Assembly (NCBI GenBank): GCA_934229335.1
Contig: CAKQDQ010000003.1
Span: forward strand, 1-64,000
DNA length: 64,000 bases
DNA from: an uncultured Prevotella sp.
GTDB taxonomy: Bacteria > Bacteroidota > Bacteroidia > Bacteroidales > Bacteroidaceae
Reading direction: 5' to 3'
Made by a program: the position numbers and the translations under genes. The notes beneath the pieces were generated by a model. That model saw only the letters and a program-made list of their open reading frames with translations, searched no databases and was not told where the DNA came from. How positions within the stretch are numbered: position 1 is the first letter of the stretch; each line of letters opens with the position of its first letter. This document shows positions 44,666 to 54,063 of the stretch, piece by piece.

Positions 44666-46393
44666 ATGCGCAGACTATTATTTCTTATATTAACGGTTGT
44701 TGCAATATTGCAGCCCGTGGCTGCCGACAACGACGCGCGATACCGCTACCTCTACATCGAGGCAGCGCGACAAATGGATATGCAACATTACACGCAAGCC
44801 TTTGAATTATTCAGACAGTGTAATGCTATCAGACCTAACGCACCAGAGACATTGTTCGCTCTCGGAAGGCTATATGCCATTGCTAAACAGGACTCTTTAG
44901 GGCTTTCGCTGATTAAGAAAGCCAGTATCCTTGCACCAGAGAATACAGAGTTTGCCGAAAGATTAGCTAACGGCTACCTCTTTGACAACCAGATAGACTC
45001 CGCCACAAGTGTATATGAGCGTCTGTCAGCAGCGCACCCTGAGCGCACAGAATACCTATCGTTGTTGCTAAGACTGTATGAACACACCAAACAATACGAC
45101 AAACTGCTCGACGCTCTTAACCGATACGAGATACAAGAGGGACAGTCTGAGGACATCACACTATCGAAAATGCAGGTGTATGCCAACCTTGGCGACATGG
45201 AAGGAGCATACAAAGAGATAAAAGGACTGGTGGATGCGCATCCCTATGACCTCAGTTTCAAGGTAATGATGGGCAACTGGCTGCTAAGCAACGGGCGCAA
45301 GAAGGAGGCTCTCAAGTCTTTCCTTGACGTACTAAAGGAGGAACCTGACAATGCGCAAGGACAGATGTCGCTCATGGACTACTACCGTGGCGAGGGGCAA
45401 ACCGATACCGCTGACAGCCTGCTCTACAATATGTTGATAAACCCTCGCACTGAGACTAACACACGAATAACTCTCATCAGCGACTGGGTAAAGGACAGTG
45501 AAGAGCACGGAGGCGACTCCGCAAGGGTAATGGAGATGTTCAATCGTGTGCTGCGACTGCCACAACAGTCCCCAGAAGTAGCCACGATGAAGGTAGCATA
45601 CCTAATGCTTAAGCAAGCCCCACGTGACTCTATACGCAACGGTTGGGAAGAAGTGCTGAAGATTGCGCCTGAAAACGTGGAGGCAAGAATAAATCTTATA
45701 TCCATACTTTGGCAGGACTCAATAGACGAAAACGTCATTAGGGAATGTAAGAAAGCAATAGAATACATACCTGACGAACCGTTATTGTACTATCATCTCG
45801 GCGTGGCACAATACATTAACGAGCACTACAACGATGCAATCGCAACGCTAAAACAAGGCACAAACGTAATAACCAAAGACACAAAGCCTACCGTTGCAGC
45901 CGACATCTTTCTCATGTTAGGTGACGCTTTGTATAAGGTGGGACGCCAACAGGAGTCTTATGAGGCATACGACAGCTGCCTTATATACAACCCTGACAAG
46001 GTGTTGTGTCTCAACAACTACGCATATTTTCTCTCACTCGATGCTAAAGATCTGAAGAAAGCTGAGAAAATGAGCTACAGAGCAATAACTGCCGAACCGA
46101 ACAACGGTACATATATTGACACCTACGCATGGATTCTATACCAGCAGGGACGCTATGAAGAGGCACGAATATACATAGAACAAGCCATTAGCTGCGAACA
46201 GAAAGCCGCCGCCGACAGTACTGTCAGCACGGATTCTGTATCTATCTCCAGCGACATACTGGAGCACGCAGGAGACATATACATCAAAGTCGGCAAACGA
46301 GAGGAAGCACTACGAATGTGGAACAAAGCACTTAGAAACAACCCAGAAGACGAAGCCACACTACGAAAGAAAATCAAAAAGTACACCAAATAA
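44666..46393 (+). CDS. Exported TPR-repeat protein
   Basis: The 575-residue protein has a signal peptide ('RRLLFLILTVVAILQPVAA') followed by at least ten tetratricopeptide repeats, for example 'ARQMDMQHYTQAFELFRQCNAIRPNAPETLFALGRLYAI', 'ADIFLMLGDALYKVGRQQESYEAYDSCLIYNPDKV' and 'LEHAGDIYIKVGKREEALRMWNKALRNNPEDE'. TPR proteins hold other proteins together; in Bacteroidota this gene commonly sits next to the DUF4292 gene, as it does here, and a role in envelope assembly is inferred. Confidence 0.9.
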   Translation: MRRLLFLILTVVAILQPVAADNDARYRYLYIEAARQMDMQHYTQAFELFRQCNAIRPNAPETLFALGRLYAIAKQDSLGLSLIKKASILAPENTEFAERLANGYLFDNQIDSATSVYERLSAAHPERTEYLSLLLRLYEHTKQYDKLLDALNRYEIQEGQSEDITLSKMQVYANLGDMEGAYKEIKGLVDAHPYDLSFKVMMGNWLLSNGRKKEALKSFLDVLKEEPDNAQGQMSLMDYYRGEGQTDTADSLLYNMLINPRTETNTRITLISDWVKDSEEHGGDSARVMEMFNRVLRLPQQSPEVATMKVAYLMLKQAPRDSIRNGWEEVLKIAPENVEARINLISILWQDSIDENVIRECKKAIEYIPDEPLLYYHLGVAQYINEHYNDAIATLKQGTNVITKDTKPTVAADIFLMLGDALYKVGRQQESYEAYDSCLIYNPDKVLCLNNYAYFLSLDAKDLKKAEKMSYRAITAEPNNGTYIDTYAWILYQQGRYEEARIYIEQAISCEQKAAADSTVSTDSVSISSDILEHAGDIYIKVGKREEALRMWNKALRNNPEDEATLRKKIKKYTK

Positions 46394-46456
46394 CCAAGTA
46401 TAAGCTTTGTTATGACCACAAAAGCCTATCATTCAGGTAATATACACTTTACAATC

Positions 46457-47323
46457 ATGAAACAAACAATCATAATCCTCATGGCTGTAGCACTGCTATC
46501 AGCCTGCGGAACAAGCAAGAGCGTACAAGGAACGGGCAAGGAGAACATTGCCATAAGCAACGAGAAAGGTAAGACAAACAGCACCATAGAGTACCTTCGT
46601 AAGGTGAGCGACAATGCAGTATACAGCAAAAACATCGTGTCGGCAATAGACTTTACCATCAATGCCATGGGAAAGGAATTTAATGTCAGCGGTAAACTGC
46701 AGATGCGACGCGACGAGGTGATACGCATCACCCTCACACCATTCGGCATCATGGAAGCTGGCAGACTGGAATTTACGCCCGACTACGTAATGATTGTAGA
46801 CCGTATCAACAAACAATACATCAAAGCGTCATACAAAGACGTCTCGTTCTTGCAGAGCAACGGCATGGACTTCTACACTCTTCAGTCACTATTCTGGAAC
46901 GAACTCTTCACGCCTGGCAAGAAGTCGCTGTCTGATTCAGACCTGTCTAACTTCAAAGTCAACATGAGCACGGTGGCAAAACGCCCCATTGAGCTGCAAT
47001 ATGGCGACCTTTCTTTCCTGTGGGACACTGACATTGAGCAGAAAAACATTCTCAACGCCAACATCACCTACCGCAAAGGCACAGCCCAACAGTCTACTAT
47101 GACCTTCGACTACAGCAAGTTTACCAATATGGGTAGCAAGAGATTCCCTGCCAAGGAGGTGCTAACGTTCAACTCTAACGCTACTGGTCTCGGCAAAATG
47201 GTGCTTGACATTGAGATGAACAAAATATCAAACGACAACAACTGGGAGACTACAACAACGCTCTCCGACCGCTACAAGAAGGTAACAGTACAGGAGGTAT
47301 TAGGCAAACTCCTCGGAAAATAG
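46457..47323 (+). CDS. DUF4292 lipoprotein
   Basis: About 288 residues from the ATG at 46457, which gives a lipoprotein signal ('IILMAVALLSACGTSKS', lipidated Cys in 'LSAC'). The 15 codons before it have no signal. The body has 'SAIDFTINAMGKEFNVSGKLQMRRDEVIRITLTPFGIMEAGRLEFTPDYVMIVDRINKQYI' and 'ITYRKGTAQQSTMTFDYSKF', a LolB/LolA-like pattern used by the DUF4292 family. A lipoprotein- or lipid-handling role in the periplasm is suspected but unproved. Confidence 0.87.
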   Translation: MKQTIIILMAVALLSACGTSKSVQGTGKENIAISNEKGKTNSTIEYLRKVSDNAVYSKNIVSAIDFTINAMGKEFNVSGKLQMRRDEVIRITLTPFGIMEAGRLEFTPDYVMIVDRINKQYIKASYKDVSFLQSNGMDFYTLQSLFWNELFTPGKKSLSDSDLSNFKVNMSTVAKRPIELQYGDLSFLWDTDIEQKNILNANITYRKGTAQQSTMTFDYSKFTNMGSKRFPAKEVLTFNSNATGLGKMVLDIEMNKISNDNNWETTTTLSDRYKKVTVQEVLGKLLGK

Positions 47324-47343
47324 ATAATATTCGGCATTAAAAG

Positions 47344-48969
47344 ATGAATAAACTTATTATCATCATTACGGCTCTTCTGCTGTGTGTCGCGCCAAGTGAT
47401 GCACAGCAGAAACGTAATACCACCAAGAAGGCTGCCACAACACGCTCTACTACCGTAAAGAAAACTACGGCACGCAAGAAGGCTACAGCCACAAGAGCTA
47501 CAGCTAAGCGTCGCGGCAATACCGTAAAGAAGTCGGAAGTCACCAACGCTTCCATCAGGGGATTACGTAATGAGCAGGCACGCATTAAGCAAAACATACG
47601 TAAACAGGAGCAGGCTCTACGCGCTAACAAAGCGCAAGTACAGCAGAAGCTACAGACACTGCAACAGCTTAGCAACGACATGGAACGCAGACAGCACTCC
47701 ATTGACTCCATAAACAAGGACATACACCACATAGACAACAACATAGGTCTGCTGTCATCGCAGCTCGACAACCTGCAAAGTCAACTTAACGAACGCCGCC
47801 AGAGCTACATCAAGTCTATGCGCTATATGGCTAAACAGAGCAGCATACAGAGTCAACTGATGTTTATTTTCTCTGCCAAGAGCCTTACAGAGAGTCTACG
47901 CCGACTGCGCTTCGTGCGCCAATATGCCGCTTATCAGCGCACACAAGGCAAGATAGTGCAGGAGAAACAGAAGCAAATGACGCAGAAACGCACCCAACTG
48001 CACGCTACAAGGGGCGAGAAAGCCACTTTGCTGACACGTGGACACCGTGAACAGGCTGCCCTCGCTCAACAGAAAACTGAACAGCAAAAGATTGTGACAT
48101 CGCTGAAAAACGAGCAGAAGAACATAAACGCCATCATTGCAGAGCAGAAGAAAAAGGATGCTGCTCTTAACTCACAGATAGACCATCTCGTAGCGATAGA
48201 GGTAGAAAAAGCACGTCAGCGTGCCATAGCAGAGGCTAAACGAAAGGCTGAAGCCGCAGCAGCAGCCAAGCGAAAGGCTGAGGAACTGGCACGACGTAAG
48301 GCTGAAGCTGAAGCAAGGGCACGTGAGAACGCTCGCCGTATAGCCGAAGCTAAGGCGGCGGAAGAACGCGCTAAGGCAGCGGCACGCATTGAAGCACGTA
48401 ACGCGGAGGCTAAAGCAAGGGCTGAACAGAAAGCTCGCGAAGCGGAAGCCGCACGTGTAGCGGCTGAGAGAAAGGCGGCAGCCGACAAACTGAAGGCAGA
48501 GAAAGAGGTGGCACAAGCCAAACACGAGTCAGAGACAGCAGTACGAGTATCTACCGTAGACCGCTCTCTGAACAGCACATTCGAGAGTAATAAGGGCAGA
48601 CTACCATTCCCTGTATCGGGCGGACGCATCATTGGTCACTACGGAGTACACTCTGTTGAGGGACTGCCTGGTGTCTCTCTCGCCAACCAAGGCATTAAGA
48701 TTCGCTGCGGTGCGGGTGCTCCTGTCCACGCAGTATTTGACGGTGAGGTCAGCGCAGTGTTCAGCAACGGTGACGGAAGCTGGGGTGTTATAGTACGACA
48801 CGGCTTATATATGTCTGTATACTGCAACCTTGCCTCTGTCAGTGTTAGGAAAGGGCAGCACGTTTCTTCCCGTCAAGGCATAGGAGCTGTAGACCGTAAC
48901 AGCGTGCTCGACTTCCAACTGCGTAAGGAGATTACAAAGCTTAACCCAGAAGTATGGCTCGCAAGGTAA
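47344..48969 (+). CDS. EnvC-like murein hydrolase activator with degenerate LytM domain
   Basis: The 541-residue protein has a signal peptide ('MNKLIIIITALLLCVAPSDAQ'), a basic low-complexity stretch, a long coiled coil (about 70-400, Gln/Ala/Lys/Arg/Glu-rich, with an 'AEAKRKAEAAAAAKRKAEE' tract) and a C-terminal LytM/M23 domain (about 420-541). Active M23 enzymes need H-x(n)-D and H-x-H zinc ligands. Here the Asp site reads 'NQGIKI' and the last His site reads 'NSVLDFQLRK', so the domain is probably not a hydrolase and more likely activates an amidase, as EnvC does. Confidence 0.9.
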   Translation: MNKLIIIITALLLCVAPSDAQQKRNTTKKAATTRSTTVKKTTARKKATATRATAKRRGNTVKKSEVTNASIRGLRNEQARIKQNIRKQEQALRANKAQVQQKLQTLQQLSNDMERRQHSIDSINKDIHHIDNNIGLLSSQLDNLQSQLNERRQSYIKSMRYMAKQSSIQSQLMFIFSAKSLTESLRRLRFVRQYAAYQRTQGKIVQEKQKQMTQKRTQLHATRGEKATLLTRGHREQAALAQQKTEQQKIVTSLKNEQKNINAIIAEQKKKDAALNSQIDHLVAIEVEKARQRAIAEAKRKAEAAAAAKRKAEELARRKAEAEARARENARRIAEAKAAEERAKAAARIEARNAEAKARAEQKAREAEAARVAAERKAAADKLKAEKEVAQAKHESETAVRVSTVDRSLNSTFESNKGRLPFPVSGGRIIGHYGVHSVEGLPGVSLANQGIKIRCGAGAPVHAVFDGEVSAVFSNGDGSWGVIVRHGLYMSVYCNLASVSVRKGQHVSSRQGIGAVDRNSVLDFQLRKEITKLNPEVWLAR

Positions 48970-49003
48970 CGTGCCACACACTACATAACGCAACATTACA
49001 CAA

Positions 49004-49057
49004 CAACGCATGACGCATCTGGAGGCACCCCTCAGTGAAGCGTCATGCGTTGTTTTT
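49004..49057 (+). terminator. Intrinsic terminator of the dut-EnvC operon
   Basis: The arms caacgcatgacgc and gcgtcatgcgttg pair perfectly, followed by five T. A 'gcaccc' loop is enclosed. Confidence 0.87.
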
Positions 49058-49112
49058 GTAATAAGTAAGAATATACAACACTAAAACAATGTTTGAACAC
49101 TTACTTACCAAA

Positions 49113-49156
49113 ACAGTGGTCTACTGAAGACATTGCATCTTCGGCAAGACCACTGT
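49113..49156 (-). terminator. Hairpin downstream of the 60-residue gene
   Basis: acagtggtct (49113-49122) pairs with agaccactgt (49147-49156), with an inner gaaga / tcttc stem. On the minus strand it is followed by tttt, consistent with a terminator about 60 bp after the small gene's stop. Confidence 0.65.
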
Positions 49157-49218
49157 AACATTGCACACTGTTTTATGTAGCGACTACTACATAACTTATA
49201 TATATTCCGTCTAAGCTG

Positions 49219-49401
49219 TTAATCTGTAAAACTGACATTCCATCCCTTTGAGTTTCCTATTACATTGTCAGGAATCTCCTCATCAGGGTCTACTGTTGGT
49301 AAATCGTCATAAGGACCAGACGTCGTCATAGCCACACCTGACATAAGTTTAGCGTCAAGTTTCACAACATTTACTTTAGGACTAATATATTTCTTTTTCA
49401 T
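49219..49401 (-). CDS. Small hypothetical protein (60 aa)
   Basis: The short gene begins MKKKYISPKVNVVKLDAKLM, continues with Gly/Ser/Pro and ends in an acidic, Asp-rich half ('VDPDEEIPDNVIGN', 'SFTD'). Small Bacteroidota proteins starting 'MKKxYxxPxxxVVxL' are common and often lie near surface-protein loci; their function is unknown to me and no maturation enzyme is visible here. It lies 70 bp downstream of the large secreted protein gene on the same strand and has its own hairpin downstream. It could be a ribosomally made peptide precursor; that is a guess. Confidence 0.55.
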   Translation of the reverse strand: MKKKYISPKVNVVKLDAKLMSGVAMTTSGPYDDLPTVDPDEEIPDNVIGNSKGWNVSFTD

Positions 49402-49471
49402 CTTTGTATTTCCTCTTTATATTATATTATTACTATTAAGATACACATTCACTGCGATAGTCATAAGTCTT

Positions 49472-52064
49472 TTACTTCACCAGAACAGTTTTGCCGTTCT
49501 TTATAACTATACCCTTCTGGTTACTACCTACACGTTGACCAGCGATGTTATATACTGTACCATCTTCTGTTACCTCAGACACGATGTTATCAATTGCTGT
49601 TGCATTGTCTCCAACAACCACTGTCAGTCCCTTAGCCGATGCTGTTGCAGAAGCAGGAGCTATATAAGAGCGGAAGCCATTAATAACATACTTGTCCGTT
49701 CCCCTTGAGAGATACCACTTATTAGAATAAAGCTCATAAGCGTTTTCTGGTACTTTTGTTCCTGCTTGGTATGTACCTACGAAGTTCCAGTTGCCGTTTT
49801 CGCCATTCGCTACAGGTGTATCTACATTCACAGTCACATCGTTAAATGTAAACTCGCTATCGCTTGTGCTCACCTTGATAAGCACTGGCACATTAGCCTT
49901 TATCTCCTCCGCATCCTTGAAGTGTACAAGTGATGCGTCAGCGGCATCGTCAGAGAACGCCACTACCTTAGTATCTTCGCCAAAGGCTTTCTTTATCTGC
50001 TCCATAGAGAGGTTGAATGGCAGTACGAGTGTGTTCCAAGAGCCTGCGAGGAATGTGCGCTTCAGCAATACAGGGGCAGTCTCAACGGGTACTATGTCTT
50101 CCTTACTTGTCTCATCAAGCAATGTTGGCTCCGCCTTTTCCGCACAAACCTGCTGCCATGCCAACCAGCTTACATTGCTACCATCAGCCACATTCAGATT
50201 AAATGTAAGATTTGCCTCAGCGTCCGCATAACCATAAACGGTAATGTGTTTCAAAGCGTATACACCCACAGTCTGCTCTGTCGCGTCCATCTGAACAGCG
50301 GTACCATTGCCTACATTAGCTGTTATCTTACTTAAATCCCATGTCTTATTATTCGTTTGGCGAGTACGCACCCATGCAGATACCTTATAAAGTGCGTTAG
50401 CCTCTATGCCGTCGGTGGCTGTCATGGTAGCCGTCATAGTCTTAGCTCCCAAGACATTTGCGTCGCTAACCCAATACTGTATAAAAGGTACCTTAAAGTC
50501 TGTACCGTCACTGTTGCCCTCTACTGACCATGTATTAACATGATAGTCTTTCCATGTCATAGGTTGAACATTCCATGAGCTTATTAGATAATCATCAACG
50601 GTATTATTCACCTGGTAATCGGTTACGGTATAAGGATTCTCTAATGAGGTAGCCTCTGCTGTTGTCAATGTACGTGCATCATACTTTGCCTTGTTCGTAT
50701 CGTACAGATTTTGATAGCTTTCCTTAGCAGCTTTAGTTACAAACGTATTCTCGACAACTATCTTCTGCATTGCTGCAAGCTTCTCTGGTGCATCCGCATA
50801 CGCCTTAACAGAAGCCTTGGCAGCAGTCAACGCTTCATAAAGAGTATTATATGTAGCAATAGTATTTGCACTTTGGAACTGCTCTAACGCAGTTGTCAAC
50901 GTCTCTAATACCGACGCTTCCATAGGTTTCTGCTGTGCTTCCTGCGCTTCTGCTATTATAGCGTTGGCATCCTCCGTGCTCATCTGGTCGGTATAATACG
51001 TCAGCGACCAATTATTGAATATCACCCAACTAAAATCTTTATAAGAAGGAATGTTAACGGTAATGTCCAGTTTACCATCGTCTGCTACATAGGTATAAAA
51101 CGACTTTTCATACTTGCCTTCCTTAAAAGCCGCTTGCGCCTCCGATACTTTGTCAGGATAGCTTGTGCCAGTATGCTCACTATACCATGAAGGCATAAGC
51201 ACGTCCTCGTCATTAGCACGCACAAAAGACGTTACATTTTCATAACCATTGTTTCCTTGAGTAGTAACGTCACCGTATGTACCATAGCGATCAAGACCAT
51301 GGAAGGTCACTTTATACAGTCCTTTATCTAAACCTGTAACGCTTTGTGACCATATTCCTGTCTGCTTAAATACCTCTACCGCATTGGGGTCATTACTTGA
51401 CTTATAGTTTCCCCAATTTCTATCTGAGAATATCGTCCATGTAAAGCCTGTATTGTTAATCTTCGACGATACGTCTACACTTCTATAATTATCCTTATTC
51501 TCTATAACAGTAGCAAAATCTTCTACCGTTGCCGTCATGTTAGCCTTCGCTATAACGCTCGTTACGTTGTCATTGGTATACGTAGCGAGTATGGCGTCAT
51601 GCTCAGCTTTAGTCTTTAATGTCCATACTGTAGCCTGATTTACGTCATCAGTAATAACTACGTGTTCTCCTTTATCAGAAGTTTCATGGCGCAGGTACTT
51701 CCCTTCAAGAGCCGTACCGTCAGACTTCGCTTTTACCAGTATTACATAACCAGAACCTTGGGTAACAAACTCCATTGTGGTTTTCTTACCACCACCGTCC
51801 GTGTAAACCGATGTCCCATCATCTGTAAACATGGTTGTGTTTGCCCAATCAATAAAATTCAGATACTGAGTGCCTGTGTCATAATGTATACACAGACCAT
51901 ACTTGTCTACCGTTGCCTCTGTTCCCCAATCTGCTCCTCGAGAGAGAAACACCTTGTTTGTTGCGTCATACAGATAATAATCACCTGTTGTTACTTGTGC
52001 ACTTGCGGAAATCCCCCCCCGTTGAGCAGGCGAGAGCCATCAAAAGTTGTAGTTTTCTTTTCAT
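49472..52064 (-). pseudogene. Large secreted multidomain protein, frame shifted at a G8 tract
   Basis: The signal peptide starts at 52064 (MKRKLQLLMALACSTG) and ends at a run of eight G (52020-52013 on the minus strand). The mature frame (ISASAQVTTGDYYLYDATNKV...) continues downstream in a different phase, so translation from 52064 stops after about 27 residues. Seven or ten G would restore it. The downstream frame (to 49472, from about 52012) encodes about 840 residues with beta-rich domains, a helical region (about 330-430) and the C-terminal module 'VYNIAGQRVGSNQKGIVI'. Either phase variation or a sequencing error explains the break. The function is unknown. Confidence 0.82.
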
Positions 52065-52385
52065 TTTCTGTTAGTAAATATAAGGTTCTGTTTTGCAAAC
52101 AAATATTAAAAACAGAGGCAAAGATATAGAAAAAAATGATAAATACAACCGTTTTATTTATAGAAAAAAGACTTTAGAATCTATAAATAGTGTTTTTATT
52201 GACATAAATCAATGTTACGAATTCGCATTGCTATTTGCACATTACAATTATTAACAGTGTTCAAGGTGGGTAGTTTCTCATCAGTGCACACCACTGTTTT
52301 GCTGTTGTGGACTATCTCCTCTCTCAGCATTTACTATCGTTTTGCCGTCGTGAACTATCTCCTTCTCCCACCCCTTAATGTCAAA

Positions 52386-52612
52386 CGGGCTGAAAGTCCA
52401 ATGTGCCCATAGCCCAGGGCAAGCGTAGCGGCACCCTGGGTATTGTCGAATTGTCAATGGTACGCTCTGAAAGAGCAAAAGCATTAAGCCTTAACCACCT
52501 GTTTAATTACGCTTTTGCCCTTGCAGGGCGTTGAGGATTTGTCGTACGATATTTACACCCAGGGTGTCGCTACGCTTGCCCTGGGCTATGCGCTTATTGG
52601 GCTTTCAGCCCG
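52386..52612. repeat. Long imperfect inverted repeat (about 56-bp arms)
   Basis: The arms 52386-52441 and 52557-52612 are complementary over most of their length (cgggctgaaagtccaatg... against its inverted copy; the inner part agcccagggcaagcgtagcg is nearly perfect). Between them, 'gctctgaaagagcaaaagc' and 'gcttttgcccttgcagggcg' form a further partial inverted repeat. The GC-rich unit is unlike its AT-rich surroundings. It looks like a non-coding repeat element; no gene is visible. Confidence 0.75.
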
Positions 52613-52656
52613 TCCTTGCTAAATAAAGAAATCGGTTAAGTAATATTTCATATAAC

Positions 52657-52680
52657 TACGGTAATTTACAGAACCACCCA
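52657..52680. repeat. Right-end remnant of the MITE-like element
   Basis: The sequence acggtaatttacagaaccaccc resembles the right end of the 195-bp element (acggtggtaatttatagaaccaccc) with a short deletion. The region after it (52795-52815, 'atatatttcgaggctgttttta') recalls the element interior. It is a likely fossil. Confidence 0.45.
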
Positions 52681-52687
52681 TATAATA

Positions 52688-52797
52688 ATATGGGCATTAC
52701 GAAAGCTATCCTTTCGCAATGCGATTAAGCCCTTTTCGTAATGCGAAAGCAGCCCTTTCGCAATGCGATTTGGGTGCTTTCGTAACGCGCATATATT
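52688..52797. repeat. 22-bp tandem repeat array, locus 4
   Basis: Five units of 22 bp start at 52688, 52710, 52732, 52754 and 52776. Units 2 and 4 are nearly alike (cctttcgcaatgcgatt + aagcc / tgggt); units 3 and 5 have 'ctttcgtaa(t/c)gcg'. The core tcgcaatgcga is itself a palindrome. It lies in the 1-kb gap 52065-53082; the parts not listed separately (52065-52385, 52800-53082) are AT-rich without a gene. Confidence 0.82.
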
Positions 52798-53082
52798 TCG
52801 AGGCTGTTTTTACTATGAGAAGAACGAACCGCCCATAAGTAAAAACAGTAATCATAACTTTTAATTCTTAGTTATATTGAAAAAATAACTTACGCAGTTT
52901 TTACCTCAGATTGCTGAGATATTTTGGGGATATGAAGATGGAGCGATGCGAGCATCGTGACTGATGAATAGCCACAAAACAGCCAGCAAGATGAGATAAA
53001 AAATGCGCAAGAAAACATACTCTAACAATATAAAAATTGAATAAGTTATTTTTTTAATATTACTTACCTTTTAATTTTTAAT

Positions 53083-54057
53083 TTATTCCGTCAGTATCTT
53101 ACGCTTTCCGAACATTATCTGAGCCACTCCAGTTGTCTCTAACGCCTTTGTTACCACTATGCTGCCTACCACGCAGATGGGTAATGAGATTACGATGAAG
53201 AGCATAGCCTGTAACGACTGCGGAAGCACCGTAGGTATTATGCTCCGTAAATATTTACACATCACGGTGAAGATGGGTGAGAAGAGGAACAGCGGTAGGG
53301 TGTTACGTCCTATCCACAACATTCCGTTGAGCATGAAGCGTGGCGCATGGTCATAGAGTATGATTAGTGAACACATCACGAAGTAGACTATTGCTACTCC
53401 TCCTGGCGTGGCTTTGTCGAGGTTACCCCAGTCTACTAACAACAGGAGAAGTAACGCAAAGCTTAGGCGGCAGGGGGGAAAGACATGACGAATCTCAAGG
53501 TTATATATTCGCACCACTGCTCCAGCGAGGAAGTACATGGCACAGGGTAAGGAGAGTATGTCAAGGAGTGACATGGCGTAATATACTCCTCCACACGCTA
53601 CTATGCGCAACAAGACGTGACTACTGATAAAGCGCGAGGCAGCGTAATGCGTTACGCCACACAGCACCATGGCTTGCAAATACCAGTAAGGACCAAGAGG
53701 CTTTACGAACAGACGGTACATAAAGACGCTGGGCGTGAGATGGTCTATGTGCTCATTGATAGGCAACAGCGACGCCATTACGATGTAGCCGCTCTCCATA
53801 ACGATGTAGGGCACAAGGAGCCAAAGTATCATTGTGAAGAAACGACGTGCTGGTTTGGCTACGTTCATCAGATAACCTGAGATGAGAAGAAACCCTGGCA
53901 TATGGAACGTATATACCATAGCCTTGGCAAAGGGGAAGGTATCTGACACAAAAGTAAGGTGAAAGGTCACCATGAGCAGTATGAAGACGCACTTCATATA
54001 GTCTAACTCGCCCAGTCTGCTCATGGTGTTCCCTACCACATTCTGCATTGGTGGCAT
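53083..54057 (-). CDS. Acyltransferase family 3 membrane protein
   Basis: The 324-residue protein has about ten hydrophobic spans and the family's N-terminal pattern 'LDYMKCVFILLMVTFHLTFV' with His in the first span. A short cytoplasmic tail follows. Such proteins add acetyl or other acyl groups to surface sugars. A start at the ATG 11 codons in (MSRLGELDY) is equally possible. It begins 6 bp after the murF stop, so it is cotranscribed with murF. Confidence 0.84.
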   Translation of the reverse strand: MPPMQNVVGNTMSRLGELDYMKCVFILLMVTFHLTFVSDTFPFAKAMVYTFHMPGFLLISGYLMNVAKPARRFFTMILWLLVPYIVMESGYIVMASLLPINEHIDHLTPSVFMYRLFVKPLGPYWYLQAMVLCGVTHYAASRFISSHVLLRIVACGGVYYAMSLLDILSLPCAMYFLAGAVVRIYNLEIRHVFPPCRLSFALLLLLLVDWGNLDKATPGGVAIVYFVMCSLIILYDHAPRFMLNGMLWIGRNTLPLFLFSPIFTVMCKYLRSIIPTVLPQSLQAMLFIVISLPICVVGSIVVTKALETTGVAQIMFGKRKILTE

Positions 54058-54063
54058 AGGCGT

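Noticed and set aside
51662-52129. A 155-codon plus-strand open frame
   Set aside because: It is antisense to the large secreted protein and covers its signal peptide and G8 tract; Cys-rich low-quality translation.
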